The notes under the pieces were generated by a model that was not told the origin of the DNA, ran no database searches, and saw only the letters and a program-made list of their open reading frames with translations. 64,000 bases of DNA, from contig NZ_VFOZ01000003.1 in assembly GCF_006716425.1 (NCBI RefSeq), positions 124,001 through 188,000 on the forward strand, written 5' to 3'. The position numbers and the translations under genes were made by a program. This stretch comes from Actinoallomurus bryophytorum (GTDB taxonomy: Bacteria > Actinomycetota > Actinomycetes > Streptosporangiales > Streptosporangiaceae). Positions 42,097-52,434 of the stretch are shown one piece after another (the first letter of the stretch is position 1; every line of letters starts with the position of its first letter).

Positions 42097-42876
42097 TCAG
42101 ATGCCGAGGCGGGCGGCGATGCCGTCGAGCACGCACCCGAGGCCGAACTCGAACTGCCACTCGGCGTCGTCCTCGTTCGAGCCCTCGATGACGTAGCGGG
42201 CCACCTTCGGGTAACGGCCGGAGTTCAGCATCCACCGGACCCACGGCACGTAGGCGAGCCGCGCGTCGTCCTCGGACTTCCAGCCTTGCCGCTCGAGAGC
42301 CTCCCGCTGTGTCACCTCCGCGAAGACCGCGCCGCGCGCGAAGGAGTTGACCGTGCCGAACACGGCCATCATCGTGTCGACATCGAGGCCCAGGCCCTCG
42401 ATGGAGCTCAGCGCCTTCTCCATGACGGCGACGTTGGCCGGGGACAGTGACGCCGGCACGCGGGCGAAGGCCTGGTACATCCAGCGATGCCGCAGGCTGA
42501 GGGCGCGCAGCTGCCTGGCGTAGGAGTCGGCGACGGTGCGCCATCCGGCGTCCGGCAGGGCGAGGTCGGCGGCCACCACGTCGAGCATCAGCTCATAGAT
42601 CTCGTCCTTGCCGGTGACGTAGCGGTACAGGCCCATCGTCGCGACACCCAGCCGCTCGGCCAGATGCCGCATGGACACGGCGCTCAGGCCGTCGGCGTCG
42701 GCGATCTCGACGGCGGCGCGCGCGATCTGGTCGTGCGTCAGCGCCGGGCGCGGGCCGCGGCTCGAGCCCTCGATCCGCTCCCAGAGGGTCGGCTTCTGGT
42801 GGGTGCCCCGCTCTCGCCGCTCCTCGTAGGCGGAGCCGAAGGGGTTCTTCCGGCCTTCATCCCCAGGTGACGCCAT
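42097..42876 (-). CDS. TetR-family repressor of the adjacent ABC exporter
   Basis: A 259-residue TetR protein with a 45-residue disordered N-terminal extension, then the HTH (LTHDQIARAAVEIADADG, MRHLAERLGVATMGLYRYVTGKDE) and a TetR_C-type ligand domain. It is divergent from a DrrAB-like exporter, and the gap holds three matching inverted repeats. It most likely represses the exporter and itself until a drug-like ligand binds. Confidence 0.88.
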   Translation of the reverse strand: MASPGDEGRKNPFGSAYEERRERGTHQKPTLWERIEGSSRGPRPALTHDQIARAAVEIADADGLSAVSMRHLAERLGVATMGLYRYVTGKDEIYELMLDVVAADLALPDAGWRTVADSYARQLRALSLRHRWMYQAFARVPASLSPANVAVMEKALSSIEGLGLDVDTMMAVFGTVNSFARGAVFAEVTQREALERQGWKSEDDARLAYVPWVRWMLNSGRYPKVARYVIEGSNEDDAEWQFEFGLGCVLDGIAARLGI

Positions 42877-42896
42877 GCCTGCCTCTCATCCCGATC

Positions 42897-42971
42897 GCGT
42901 ACAACGTACCAGCACTTGTACAACGTACGCAGTTATGCGTACGTTGTACCCACAGCGCGTACGAGGTACGC
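42897..42971. promoter_or_regulatory. Multi-site TetR operator in the divergent gap
   Basis: The central site has perfect 14-base arms (GTACAACGTACGCA at 42918-42931 and its complement at 42936-42949) with a 4-base spacer. A copy of one arm, GTACAACGTAC, lies at 42899-42909, and GCGTAC-GAG-GTACGC lies at 42957-42971. The last site ends just before the ribosome site of the ABC gene, so binding would shut off both directions. Confidence 0.78.
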
Positions 42972-42987
42972 AGTCAGAGGGGATCGC

Positions 42988-43944
42988 ATGATGACGAGTT
43001 CGGAGTCGGCCGTCTGGGCCGAGGGATTGCACAAGCGCTTCGGCAGAACCGAAGCGCTACGAGGGGTCGACCTGAATGTGCCACGGGGGAGCGTCTTCGG
43101 CCTGCTCGGCCCGAACGGCGCCGGCAAGACCACGGCCGTGCGGATCCTGTCGACGCTCACGCTGCCCGACGCGGGCCAGGCGCGGGTCGCGGGGTACGAC
43201 GTCGTCCGCGACGCCGACGAGGTGCGCTACCGGATCGGCCTGGCCGGCCAGCACGCCTCCATGGACGAGAAGCTGAGCGGCCGCGACAACCTGCGGCTGT
43301 TCGGGCGTCTGTACCACCTGTCGGCGAAGGACGCCCGCGCGCGAGCGGACGAGCTCCTCACCCGGTTCGGCCTCGCCGATGCCGGTGACCGGTTCGTCAA
43401 GACCTACTCCGGCGGCATGCGCCGCCGGATCGACCTGATCTCCAGCCTGATCACGGCGCCGCCGGTGCTGTTCCTGGACGAGCCGACGACGGGACTGGAC
43501 CCGCGGAGCCGGGGAGAGATCTGGGACACCATCAGGGAGCTCGTCGCCGACGGGACGACCGTGCTGCTCACCACGCAGTACCTCGACGAGGCCGACCAGC
43601 TCGCCGACCGGATCGCGGTCGTCGACGCCGGGCGGGTGATCGCCTCGGGCAGCCCGGACGAGCTGAAGGCCGAGATCGGCAGCCGGCTCGACGTGGTCGT
43701 CCCCGATGTGCGCGGGCTGCCCGACGCGGCCGCCGTGCTCGCCCGGATCGGCACGCCGGACACCGAGCCGGAGTACCGCCGGGTCAGCGTGCCGGTCAGT
43801 GGCGGGTCCATGACCCTGCCGTCCGTGGTGCTCGAGCTGGACCGGGCCGGCGTCGAGGTCGAGGACGTGGCGCTGCGCCGCCCCACGCTCGACGAGGTGT
43901 TCCTCCGTCTGACCGGAAAGATCGACGAGAAGGTGAGTGCCTGA
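42988..43944 (+). CDS. ABC exporter ATP-binding protein (DrrA-like)
   Basis: A 318-residue ATPase. Walker A GPNGAGKTT is at 41-49, the signature SGGMR at 141-145 and Walker B LFLDEP at 161-166, followed by LLTTQYLDEADQLADRI, which is typical of the daunorubicin-resistance DrrA subfamily. The C-terminal DrrA-specific domain (about 230-318) ends PTLDEVFLRLTG. It works with the membrane partner that overlaps its stop codon to export a hydrophobic compound. ATG 42988 follows AGAGGGG by about five bases. Confidence 0.92.
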   Translation: MMTSSESAVWAEGLHKRFGRTEALRGVDLNVPRGSVFGLLGPNGAGKTTAVRILSTLTLPDAGQARVAGYDVVRDADEVRYRIGLAGQHASMDEKLSGRDNLRLFGRLYHLSAKDARARADELLTRFGLADAGDRFVKTYSGGMRRRIDLISSLITAPPVLFLDEPTTGLDPRSRGEIWDTIRELVADGTTVLLTTQYLDEADQLADRIAVVDAGRVIASGSPDELKAEIGSRLDVVVPDVRGLPDAAAVLARIGTPDTEPEYRRVSVPVSGGSMTLPSVVLELDRAGVEVEDVALRRPTLDEVFLRLTGKIDEKVSA

Positions 43945-44798
43945 TGGCCGTCGAACTGCCCGTACGGGCCATCGCACCGCCCGCACGCCCGTCCGGCCGC
44001 ATGGACCGGATCCGCTGGACCTTGGTCGACGGCCGTACCGTGGTCTGGCGCAACCTCATGCAGCTCAAGTCACAGCCCGGCGAGCTGGTCGGCGCCATCA
44101 TCTTCCCCGCGATCATGGTCGTCCTGTTCGGGTACGTGTTCGGCAGCGCGATCAAGGTTCCCGGCGGCGGCAACTACCGGGAGTACCTCATGCCCGGACT
44201 GTTCGCGATGACCGCGCTCACGAGCCTGATGACCACGATGCTGGCGGTCGCCACCGACGCCTCCAAGGGCGTCATGGACCGCTTCCGCTCGATGCCGATG
44301 GCCCGGTCCGCCGTTCCGTTCGGGCAGGTGGGCGGCGACATCCTGATCGGTGTCGTCGGCTTGGTCGCCATGGTCGGCTGCGGCTACGCCGTCGGCTGGC
44401 GCATCCACCACGGCATCCTGTCCGCGCTCGCCGCCTTCGGCCTGCTGATCCTGCTCCGGTACGCGCTGTCGTGGGCGGGAGTGCTGTTCGGGCTGCTCGT
44501 GAAGAACGAGGAGACGGCCGACCAGATGCTGCCGTTGGTCTTCCCGCTCTCGATGCTGTCCAACTCCTTCGTACCGACCGCGGGCATGCCGGCCTGGCTG
44601 CGGGTGATCTCGGACTGGAACCCGGTGAGCGCCGTCGTGGCGGCGTGCCGCGGTCTGTTCGGCAATCCGGGCGTCCCGGCCGGGCACGTGGCGTTGCCCC
44701 TGCAGCACCCGGTCGTCGCGACACTGCTCTGGTCCACCGTGCTGCTCGCGGTCTTCGCCCCGCTGGCGATCCGCCGCTACCGCACGGCGAACCGCTGA
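43944..44798 (+). CDS. ABC-2 type transporter permease (DrrB-like)
   Basis: A 284-residue permease with six membrane helices and a cytoplasmic N-terminus. FRSMPMARSAVPFGQV and LKNEETADQMLPLVFPLSMLSNSFVPTAG are broken parts of the conserved ABC-2 core. ATG 43944 shares its first base with the ATPase stop codon, so the two are coupled. With the DrrA-like ATPase it forms an exporter, probably for drugs or antibiotics. Confidence 0.9.
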   Translation: MAVELPVRAIAPPARPSGRMDRIRWTLVDGRTVVWRNLMQLKSQPGELVGAIIFPAIMVVLFGYVFGSAIKVPGGGNYREYLMPGLFAMTALTSLMTTMLAVATDASKGVMDRFRSMPMARSAVPFGQVGGDILIGVVGLVAMVGCGYAVGWRIHHGILSALAAFGLLILLRYALSWAGVLFGLLVKNEETADQMLPLVFPLSMLSNSFVPTAGMPAWLRVISDWNPVSAVVAACRGLFGNPGVPAGHVALPLQHPVVATLLWSTVLLAVFAPLAIRRYRTANR

Positions 44799-44852
44799 CC
44801 CCGGTTACGGGTGGTGCGCGACGCGTTTTACGTGCAGGCGACAACCCTCCGG

Positions 44853-44858
44853 TAGGGT
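44853..44858 (+). promoter_or_regulatory. Possible -10 element of the gcvP transcript
   Basis: TAGGGT sits about 16 bases before the first conserved riboswitch helix. It would place the transcription start near 44865. No clear -35 is present. Confidence 0.35.
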
Positions 44859-44873
44859 GGTAGACGCCGTCGA

Positions 44874-45077
44874 ACCCGCGCGGGAGAGACTCCGGCACAA
44901 CCAGCGCCGGAGCGCCGAAGGAGCAACCCTCCCCGGAACCTCTCAGGCAAAAGGACCGCGCGGGCCAGGCACCTCTGGAAAGCGGGACGCGGTGGTCATC
45001 CGGCCGCCCGTCCTCACCGAAGGTGCAAGCCGCGGACCTCGCGGCGAAGCTCTCAGGTTCAGGTGACAGAGGGGGAG
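44874..45077 (+). ncRNA. Tandem glycine riboswitch upstream of gcvP
   Basis: Two aptamers follow one another. The first contains GCGCCGAAGGAGCAA and ends CCTCTCAGGCAAAAGGACCG (to about 44958). The second has CACCGAAGGTGCAAGCC and GCTCTCAGGTTCAGGTGACA followed by GAGGGGGA (to about 45075). These are the characteristic glycine-aptamer core sequences. It lies on the gcvP strand, about 50 bases before the start codon, so glycine should switch on the cleavage enzyme. Boundaries are estimated. Confidence 0.92.
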
Positions 45078-45129
45078 ACCGGCCACCGGTATGCCCGGTG
45101 GTACCCGCCCGCCGCCTGGAGGCTCCTTC

Positions 45130-47964
<2,835 letters not shown>

Positions 47965-47971
47965 GCCCGTA

Positions 47972-48009
47972 CGCGGAGGCCGGGCCGTGATCACGGCCCG
48001 GCCTCCGCG
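47972..48009. terminator. Perfect 38-base palindrome, bidirectional terminator
   Basis: Two 19-base arms (starting CGCGGAGGCCGGGCC) are exact complements around GTGATCAC. It begins eight bases after gcvP and ends six bases before the convergent membrane-protein stop, so it can stop both transcripts. Confidence 0.85.
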
Positions 48010-48014
48010 GTCGT

Positions 48015-48422
48015 TCAGTGGCGCCGTGACTCGTAGACGATCGAGATGACGAACGCGGCGCCGCCGACGCCGCAGAGCACGCCCCACGTGCCCGGATCCG
48101 TCCCTTGGGCGAGACGGACGAAGACCATGACGACCGCGAGGGTGATGAGCACGTACAAGGTGTTCGCGGCCGCCTTCGTCGTGATCATCGAGCGCCGCTC
48201 GTCCGGGGCGTCCTCGCGCAGCAGCGCGACCGCCTCGCTGCGCCGGGAGAAGACCACCAGCACGAGCCCGTACGCGAGCATCACGCCGGCGCCGGTCGCC
48301 GCCAGGAGCGGCCGATGGTGGGCCAGGAACACGGCCGCGTACCCGGCCGCGAACACCACGCACAGCCCCGGCACGAGCCACCGCCGCGCGCCTCTCGTCT
48401 CATCGGTCCTCGTCGTCGACAT
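48015..48422 (-). CDS. Small four-helix membrane protein paired with an XRE regulator
   Basis: A 135-residue integral membrane protein with four hydrophobic segments (WLVPGLCVVFAAGYAAVF, TGAGVMLAYGLVLVVF, AANTLYVLITLAVVMVFV and VLCGVGGAAFVISIVY). The ATG at 48422 lies 23 bases inside the end of the XRE regulator gene, so the genes are coupled. Such pairs are widespread and the membrane partner is thought to modulate or depend on the regulator; the function is unknown. Confidence 0.75.
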   Translation of the reverse strand: MSTTRTDETRGARRWLVPGLCVVFAAGYAAVFLAHHRPLLAATGAGVMLAYGLVLVVFSRRSEAVALLREDAPDERRSMITTKAAANTLYVLITLAVVMVFVRLAQGTDPGTWGVLCGVGGAAFVISIVYESRRH

Positions 48423-48603
48423 GGAAGACCTCCTCCACGCTCTTGCCGAAATAGCGGGCCATACGGATCGCCAGCGGCAGGGAGGGGTCGTACCGGCCCT
48501 GCTCGATCGCGTTGATGGTCTGGCGTGACACGCCGAGCGCCTGGCCGAGTGCCTGCTGGGAGAGGCCCTTGGCCGTCCGCAGCTCCCGTACGTCACTCCG
48601 CAT
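48400..48603 (-). CDS. Minimal XRE-family HTH regulator
   Basis: A 67-residue protein that is little more than the HTH: LRTAKGLSQQALGQALGVSRQTINAIEQGRYDPSLP broken at its turns, then LAIRMARYFGKSVEEVFHVDDEDR. It belongs to the YgzD/Cro-like group that usually sits upstream of a membrane-protein gene, as here. GGAG lies about nine bases before the ATG. GTAAA (48607-48611) and TTTAC (48618-48622) flank that ribosome site as an inverted repeat, and TGTAAAG/CTTTACA pairs at 48606 and 48640, so autorepression is likely. Confidence 0.9.
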   Translation of the reverse strand: MRSDVRELRTAKGLSQQALGQALGVSRQTINAIEQGRYDPSLPLAIRMARYFGKSVEEVFHVDDEDR

Positions 48604-48875
48604 GGTGTAAAGCTCCTTTTACGTTCACTGGAAAGTACGCTTTACATCGTCGCGGTGTCAAGGACACTTTCCATCGCTCTCCATCGCCCCGAGTTCTCCG
48701 GTGGCCCGAGCCGGACATGGCCGTCACGCTATGGGACGGAGCGGTCCCGGCACCGTTAGGCTCATCCCACACGCCGCCTACCCCCAAAGGGCACGGAAAT
48801 GAGTGCGAGCGACGCCTGCGAGGCGCCGGTGAGTACGTCCGGCGACGGTTCTGTTCAGATCTGCCGGAGCGAGTC

Positions 48876-50003
48876 ATGACCACCCCACCGGACGAGACGG
48901 CCGCGGACCCGTCGACCCGCCTCGAAGAGGCACGAGCGCACGCCGAGGAGGGCAGGCTCGACCGCGCGGCGGAGCTGTTCCGCGAAGTGCTCGCGGCCGG
49001 TGACACCTCCGAACGCGCGCAGGCGGCCCTCGGCCTCGCGGTCGTGCTCGAGGGCGAGGGCGACCACGACGGCGCGCGCGAGGCCGACCGGATCGCGATC
49101 GGCACCGCGGACCCGGAGTACGGCGCGCGCGCCGCCTACCATCTGGCGCTGTCGTGGGAACGCGACGGCGACCGTGACCGGGCGCGTGAGGCGTGGCAGA
49201 CCGTCGTCGACTTCGGCAACCCCGCCTACCTCCCGCCGGCCTGCCTCGCGCTGGCGCAGATCGCCGACGAGGAGGGCGACGCCGCGCAGGCGTGCGAGTG
49301 GTGGGAGCGGGTCATCGCCACCGGCGACCGGCGCTACACGCCGGCGGCCGCGCACGACCTCGCACTGCGGCTGCTCGACTGGGGGGAGCCGGGGCGTGCC
49401 CAGCGCGCCCTCGACAGCGCGCTCGACGTGCTCGACCGCAAGCAGGACCCGCAGGCGCACGCACGCCTCGCGGTGAACCTCGGCATCGCCCACCTCGAAC
49501 AGGCGATCGCCGCCTTCGGCAGTGTCACTCCGACCGAGGACGCCGACCCGGAGGTCGTGCCGCTCGCCATCGAGCTGCTGGCACGCACGCTCCCGTTGCG
49601 CGGGCGCGACGAGGCGGCCCAGGAGGTGTGGCGCCGCGGACTGTCCGACCCGGCGCTCGGCGAGCAGGTGCGCGCGCGCCTGCGGCGCACGTTCTCCGAC
49701 GCGGGCGCGGGTGAGGAACACCTGTGGTGGGACGACGACATCGAGGCCGCGGTACGCGCCGGTGCCCTCCCCGTGCTGACGGGTGAGGCGTTCGACGCGC
49801 TCGACCACATGTACACGCTCGCCGCCATGCGCTACACCGAGGGCACCGACGGGTTGCCCGCCGACGCGTACGACCTGCTCGAGCGCCTGGTACAGGTGCC
49901 GGCGGACTACGCGTGGGGACAGGCCCTGCGGGAGAGCTTCACCGAGCGCCTCCGTGACGCCACCGGATCGGTCCCGCCGCAGGGACGGCCCGGCGACGGT
50001 TGA
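48876..50003 (+). CDS. Tetratricopeptide-repeat protein
   Basis: A 375-residue soluble helical protein. At least five TPR-like helix pairs cover about residues 15-190 (EGRLDRAAELFREVL, EGDHDGAREADRIAI, DGDRDRAREAWQTVV, EGDAAQACEWWERVI, WGEPGRAQRALDSAL). The C-terminal third has no evident repeats. No catalytic motif is present, so a scaffold role is likely, but no partner is adjacent. ATG 48876 follows GGAG by about six bases. Confidence 0.8.
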   Translation: MTTPPDETAADPSTRLEEARAHAEEGRLDRAAELFREVLAAGDTSERAQAALGLAVVLEGEGDHDGAREADRIAIGTADPEYGARAAYHLALSWERDGDRDRAREAWQTVVDFGNPAYLPPACLALAQIADEEGDAAQACEWWERVIATGDRRYTPAAAHDLALRLLDWGEPGRAQRALDSALDVLDRKQDPQAHARLAVNLGIAHLEQAIAAFGSVTPTEDADPEVVPLAIELLARTLPLRGRDEAAQEVWRRGLSDPALGEQVRARLRRTFSDAGAGEEHLWWDDDIEAAVRAGALPVLTGEAFDALDHMYTLAAMRYTEGTDGLPADAYDLLERLVQVPADYAWGQALRESFTERLRDATGSVPPQGRPGDG

Positions 50004-50432
50004 TCAGTCGGCCAGGTCCCGGGTCGCCACCACCTTGGTGATGCGCACGCGGACGAGGAGCTCGCCGGGGACTGCGTTGCGCGCGCCGAAGTCCTCGGCC
50101 TGGTCGGCGCCCATGTAGCGCCGGCCGAGGTCGGTCGCCCATCGGCGTAGCTCCGGCAGTTCCTCCGACAGCGACGCCTCTCCCCACAGGGAGACGAACG
50201 CATAGGGCGGGGTGTCGTCGTCCACGCAGACGCAGACGCGCGGGTCGCGGCGCAGGGCCTTGCCCTTGACGCTCGACTCGTGCGTGGTGAAGACGAGGTC
50301 GTCTCCGTCGAGCAGGAACCAGATCGGCGTGACGTGCGGCGCGCCGTCGGCGCTCGTCACCGCGGCCTTGCCGGTGCGTGTCCCGCTCGAGACGAACTCC
50401 TGCCATTCGGCCGTGGTCATGGTTTGAGCCAT
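50004..50432 (-). CDS. PPOX-class (pyridoxamine 5'-phosphate oxidase fold) F420/FMN-binding protein
   Basis: A 142-residue split-barrel protein. AVTSADGAPHVTPIWFLLDGDDLVFTT and ALRRDPRVCVCVDDDTPPYAFVSLWGEA are the classic PPOX-class segments. In actinomycetes such proteins usually reduce substrates with F420H2 and often end with a TIGR03618-like architecture. The substrate is unknown. It overlaps nothing and is divergent from the small hydrolase. Confidence 0.87.
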   Translation of the reverse strand: MAQTMTTAEWQEFVSSGTRTGKAAVTSADGAPHVTPIWFLLDGDDLVFTTHESSVKGKALRRDPRVCVCVDDDTPPYAFVSLWGEASLSEELPELRRWATDLGRRYMGADQAEDFGARNAVPGELLVRVRITKVVATRDLAD

Positions 50433-50488
50433 GATCGCATTCTCGCCCCTGTGGCGCCGTCCACACGCGGTGCGGTCAGACTGTTCTC

Positions 50489-51100
50489 ATGGGAGACGAC
50501 GTGACGGTCGTGACCGGGGCCGGGCCGGCCGAGGTCACACTGGACCGACCCGAAGATCCGGGATTCCTGCTGGTCCTGACCCACGGGTCGAACGGGGGAG
50601 TGGACGCGCCCGACCTGCTTGCCGTACGTGCCGAGGCGCTACGGCTGGGTGGGGCGGTGGCCCGGGTCCTGCAGCCGTTCCGAGTGGCGGGACGGCGTGC
50701 ACCGGGAGCGCCCGCGGCGCAGGACGAGGCGTGGCTGACGGTCGTGGGGGCGCTGAAGGAGCTCTTCGGTGACCTGCCGCTGATCCAGTGCGGGCGGAGC
50801 AACGGTGCGCGCGTCGTCTGCCGTACGGCGCTGAAGGCCGGTGCCCGCGGCGTGATCGCGCTGGCGTTTCCGCTGCGTCCACCATGGAACCCCGCGAAGT
50901 CGCGAGTCGACGAGCTGCGTCAGGCGGGGGTGGAGGTGCTGGTGGTCAACGGCGACCGTGATCCGTTCGGTGTGCCGGACGCGGCCGATGCGACGTGTGT
51001 GCATGTCGTGGGTGGAGAGCGGCACGATTTGGCCAGGACTCCGTCCACGGTCGGTGCCGTGGCGGCCGAATGGCTCGGCCGATGGAGCGGGCAGAGCTGA
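50489..51100 (+). CDS. Small alpha/beta hydrolase (TEX30/KANL3-like)
   Basis: A 203-residue hydrolase of the short dienelactone-hydrolase-like group. LLVLTHGSNGGVDAPDLLAV forms the oxyanion region, CGRSNGARV carries the nucleophile serine, VLVVNGDRDPFG the acid and VVGGERHDL the histidine. No signal peptide is present. The substrate is unknown. The gene stands alone. Confidence 0.85.
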   Translation: MGDDVTVVTGAGPAEVTLDRPEDPGFLLVLTHGSNGGVDAPDLLAVRAEALRLGGAVARVLQPFRVAGRRAPGAPAAQDEAWLTVVGALKELFGDLPLIQCGRSNGARVVCRTALKAGARGVIALAFPLRPPWNPAKSRVDELRQAGVEVLVVNGDRDPFGVPDAADATCVHVVGGERHDLARTPSTVGAVAAEWLGRWSGQS

Positions 51101-51149
51101 ATCCCCCGAGGATGATCACCCGAAAGAACTAGTCCCCGTCAGGGACGAG

Positions 51150-51353
51150 TCAGGCCGCCGACGGAGCAGGAAGGTCCGTCGGACGGTGTGGAGCGATGAT
51201 TCCCCCGTCAGGAAGCAGCTCGCCGGTGTCCTCGAACAGCACGATGCCGTTGCAGAGGAGGCTCCACCCTTGTTCGGGGTGGCACGTGACGGTGCGTGCG
51301 GCCTCGCGGTCGCGCGCCGTCGCCGTGGGACATGGCGGCTGGTGTTGGCACAT
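51150..51353 (-). CDS. DUF5999-family small protein
   Basis: A 67-residue protein that starts MCQHQPPCPTATARDREAAR and continues to EQGWSLLCNGIVLFEDTGEL, which I recognise as the whole conserved DUF5999 family of actinomycetes. Four conserved cysteines and histidines near the N-terminus suggest metal binding. The function is unknown. GGAGG lies seven bases before the ATG. It is divergent from the lactate-utilisation operon. Confidence 0.85.
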   Translation of the reverse strand: MCQHQPPCPTATARDREAARTVTCHPEQGWSLLCNGIVLFEDTGELLPDGGIIAPHRPTDLPAPSAA

Positions 51354-51660
51354 ACTCGTGCCTCCGGTCTCAACTACTGGGTCGGTCTGCGGTTTGTCTC
51401 TATGCAATGAGACGTTGTCAAGTGTGCTGTGGTTCACCTCGCGGCGACATAGCACGGCCGGGTGGTCTTCCAGTTGGCCTGATCGCCTCCCAGTGCTCAC
51501 CGGTGACAGAGATCACTTTACGGCTTATCGGCTCACACTCGCATCAATAACGGCCAAAGAACAACTCTTGGTGCAGAGCACGACTGTGTTCGAGTTTCCA
51601 TGATCAGTCTTGAATCTCCGCCCTAGGATGCTGCATGCGTCGGAGGGAAGGGGAGCCCAC
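51354..51660. other. 307-base divergent promoter region (DUF5999 / lutABC)
   Basis: This gap must hold the promoters of the DUF5999 gene and of lutABC. I see no clear inverted repeat of the LutR/GntR type. It is lower in GC than its surroundings, as expected for regulatory DNA. A GGAAGGGGAG ribosome site for lutA ends at 51655. Confidence 0.4.
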
Positions 51661-52434
51661 GTGCGCATCGCCGTGTTCGTCACGTGCTGGGGGGATGCGC
51701 TGTTTCCCGCCACCGGACGGGCCCTCGTACGACTGCTCGAACACCTCGGACACGAGGTCACCTTCGAGCCGGCACAGACCTGCTGCGGTCAGATGCACTG
51801 GACGTCCGGGTACCACCCGGAAGCGACCGCCCTGGCGCGCCGGTTCGCCGGGATCTTCGCGGGACACGAGGTCGTCGTGACCCCGTCCGCGTCGTGCGCG
51901 GCCACGGTCCGCACGGCCTACCCGCGGATGGACCCGGCCCTGGCCGGCCTGCGCGTCTACGAGCTGTCCGAGCTGCTCGTCGACGTCCTTGGCGTCACCG
52001 ACGTCGGCGCCTCCTATCCGCACCGGGTCACCTACCAGCCGACCTGCCAGTCGCTGCGCGCGCTCGGCCTCGCCGACCGGCCGCTCCGGCTGTTACGCGC
52101 GGTCCGCGGTCTCGAGCTGGCCGAGCTGCCCGAGGCCACCGAGTGCTGCGGCTTCGGCGGCGCCTTCGCGATGAAGAACGCCGACACCTCGGTCGCCATG
52201 GTGGCCGACAAGATCGCGCGGATCCACGAGACCGGGGCCGACGTGGTGTGCGCCACCGACGACTCCTGCCTGACCCATCTCGGCGGGGCGCTGTCGCGCC
52301 TGCGCAGCGGCGTACGCGCCGTGCACCTCGCGGAGATCCTCGCGTCCGGCCTCGAGACGGCGGCCGCCGGACCGCGGCGGGCCGGCTCCGCCGGGCCCAC
52401 GCCACGGCCCGTGCCCCGATCGGACGCGTCGTGA
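51661..52434 (+). CDS. lutA: Lactate utilisation protein A (cysteine-rich CCG-domain Fe-S protein)
   Basis: A 257-residue cytosolic protein with two CCG domains: ETCCGQ-type QTCCGQMHW near residue 40 and ATECCGFGGAFA near residue 160. It forms the LutABC complex that oxidises L-lactate through iron-sulfur clusters. GTG 51661 is chosen because GGAAGGGGAG lies about six bases upstream. Its TGA overlaps the GTG of lutB by four bases. The last 25 residues are a Pro/Arg-rich tail that may be absent from shorter homologues. Confidence 0.88.
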   Translation: MRIAVFVTCWGDALFPATGRALVRLLEHLGHEVTFEPAQTCCGQMHWTSGYHPEATALARRFAGIFAGHEVVVTPSASCAATVRTAYPRMDPALAGLRVYELSELLVDVLGVTDVGASYPHRVTYQPTCQSLRALGLADRPLRLLRAVRGLELAELPEATECCGFGGAFAMKNADTSVAMVADKIARIHETGADVVCATDDSCLTHLGGALSRLRSGVRAVHLAEILASGLETAAAGPRRAGSAGPTPRPVPRSDAS

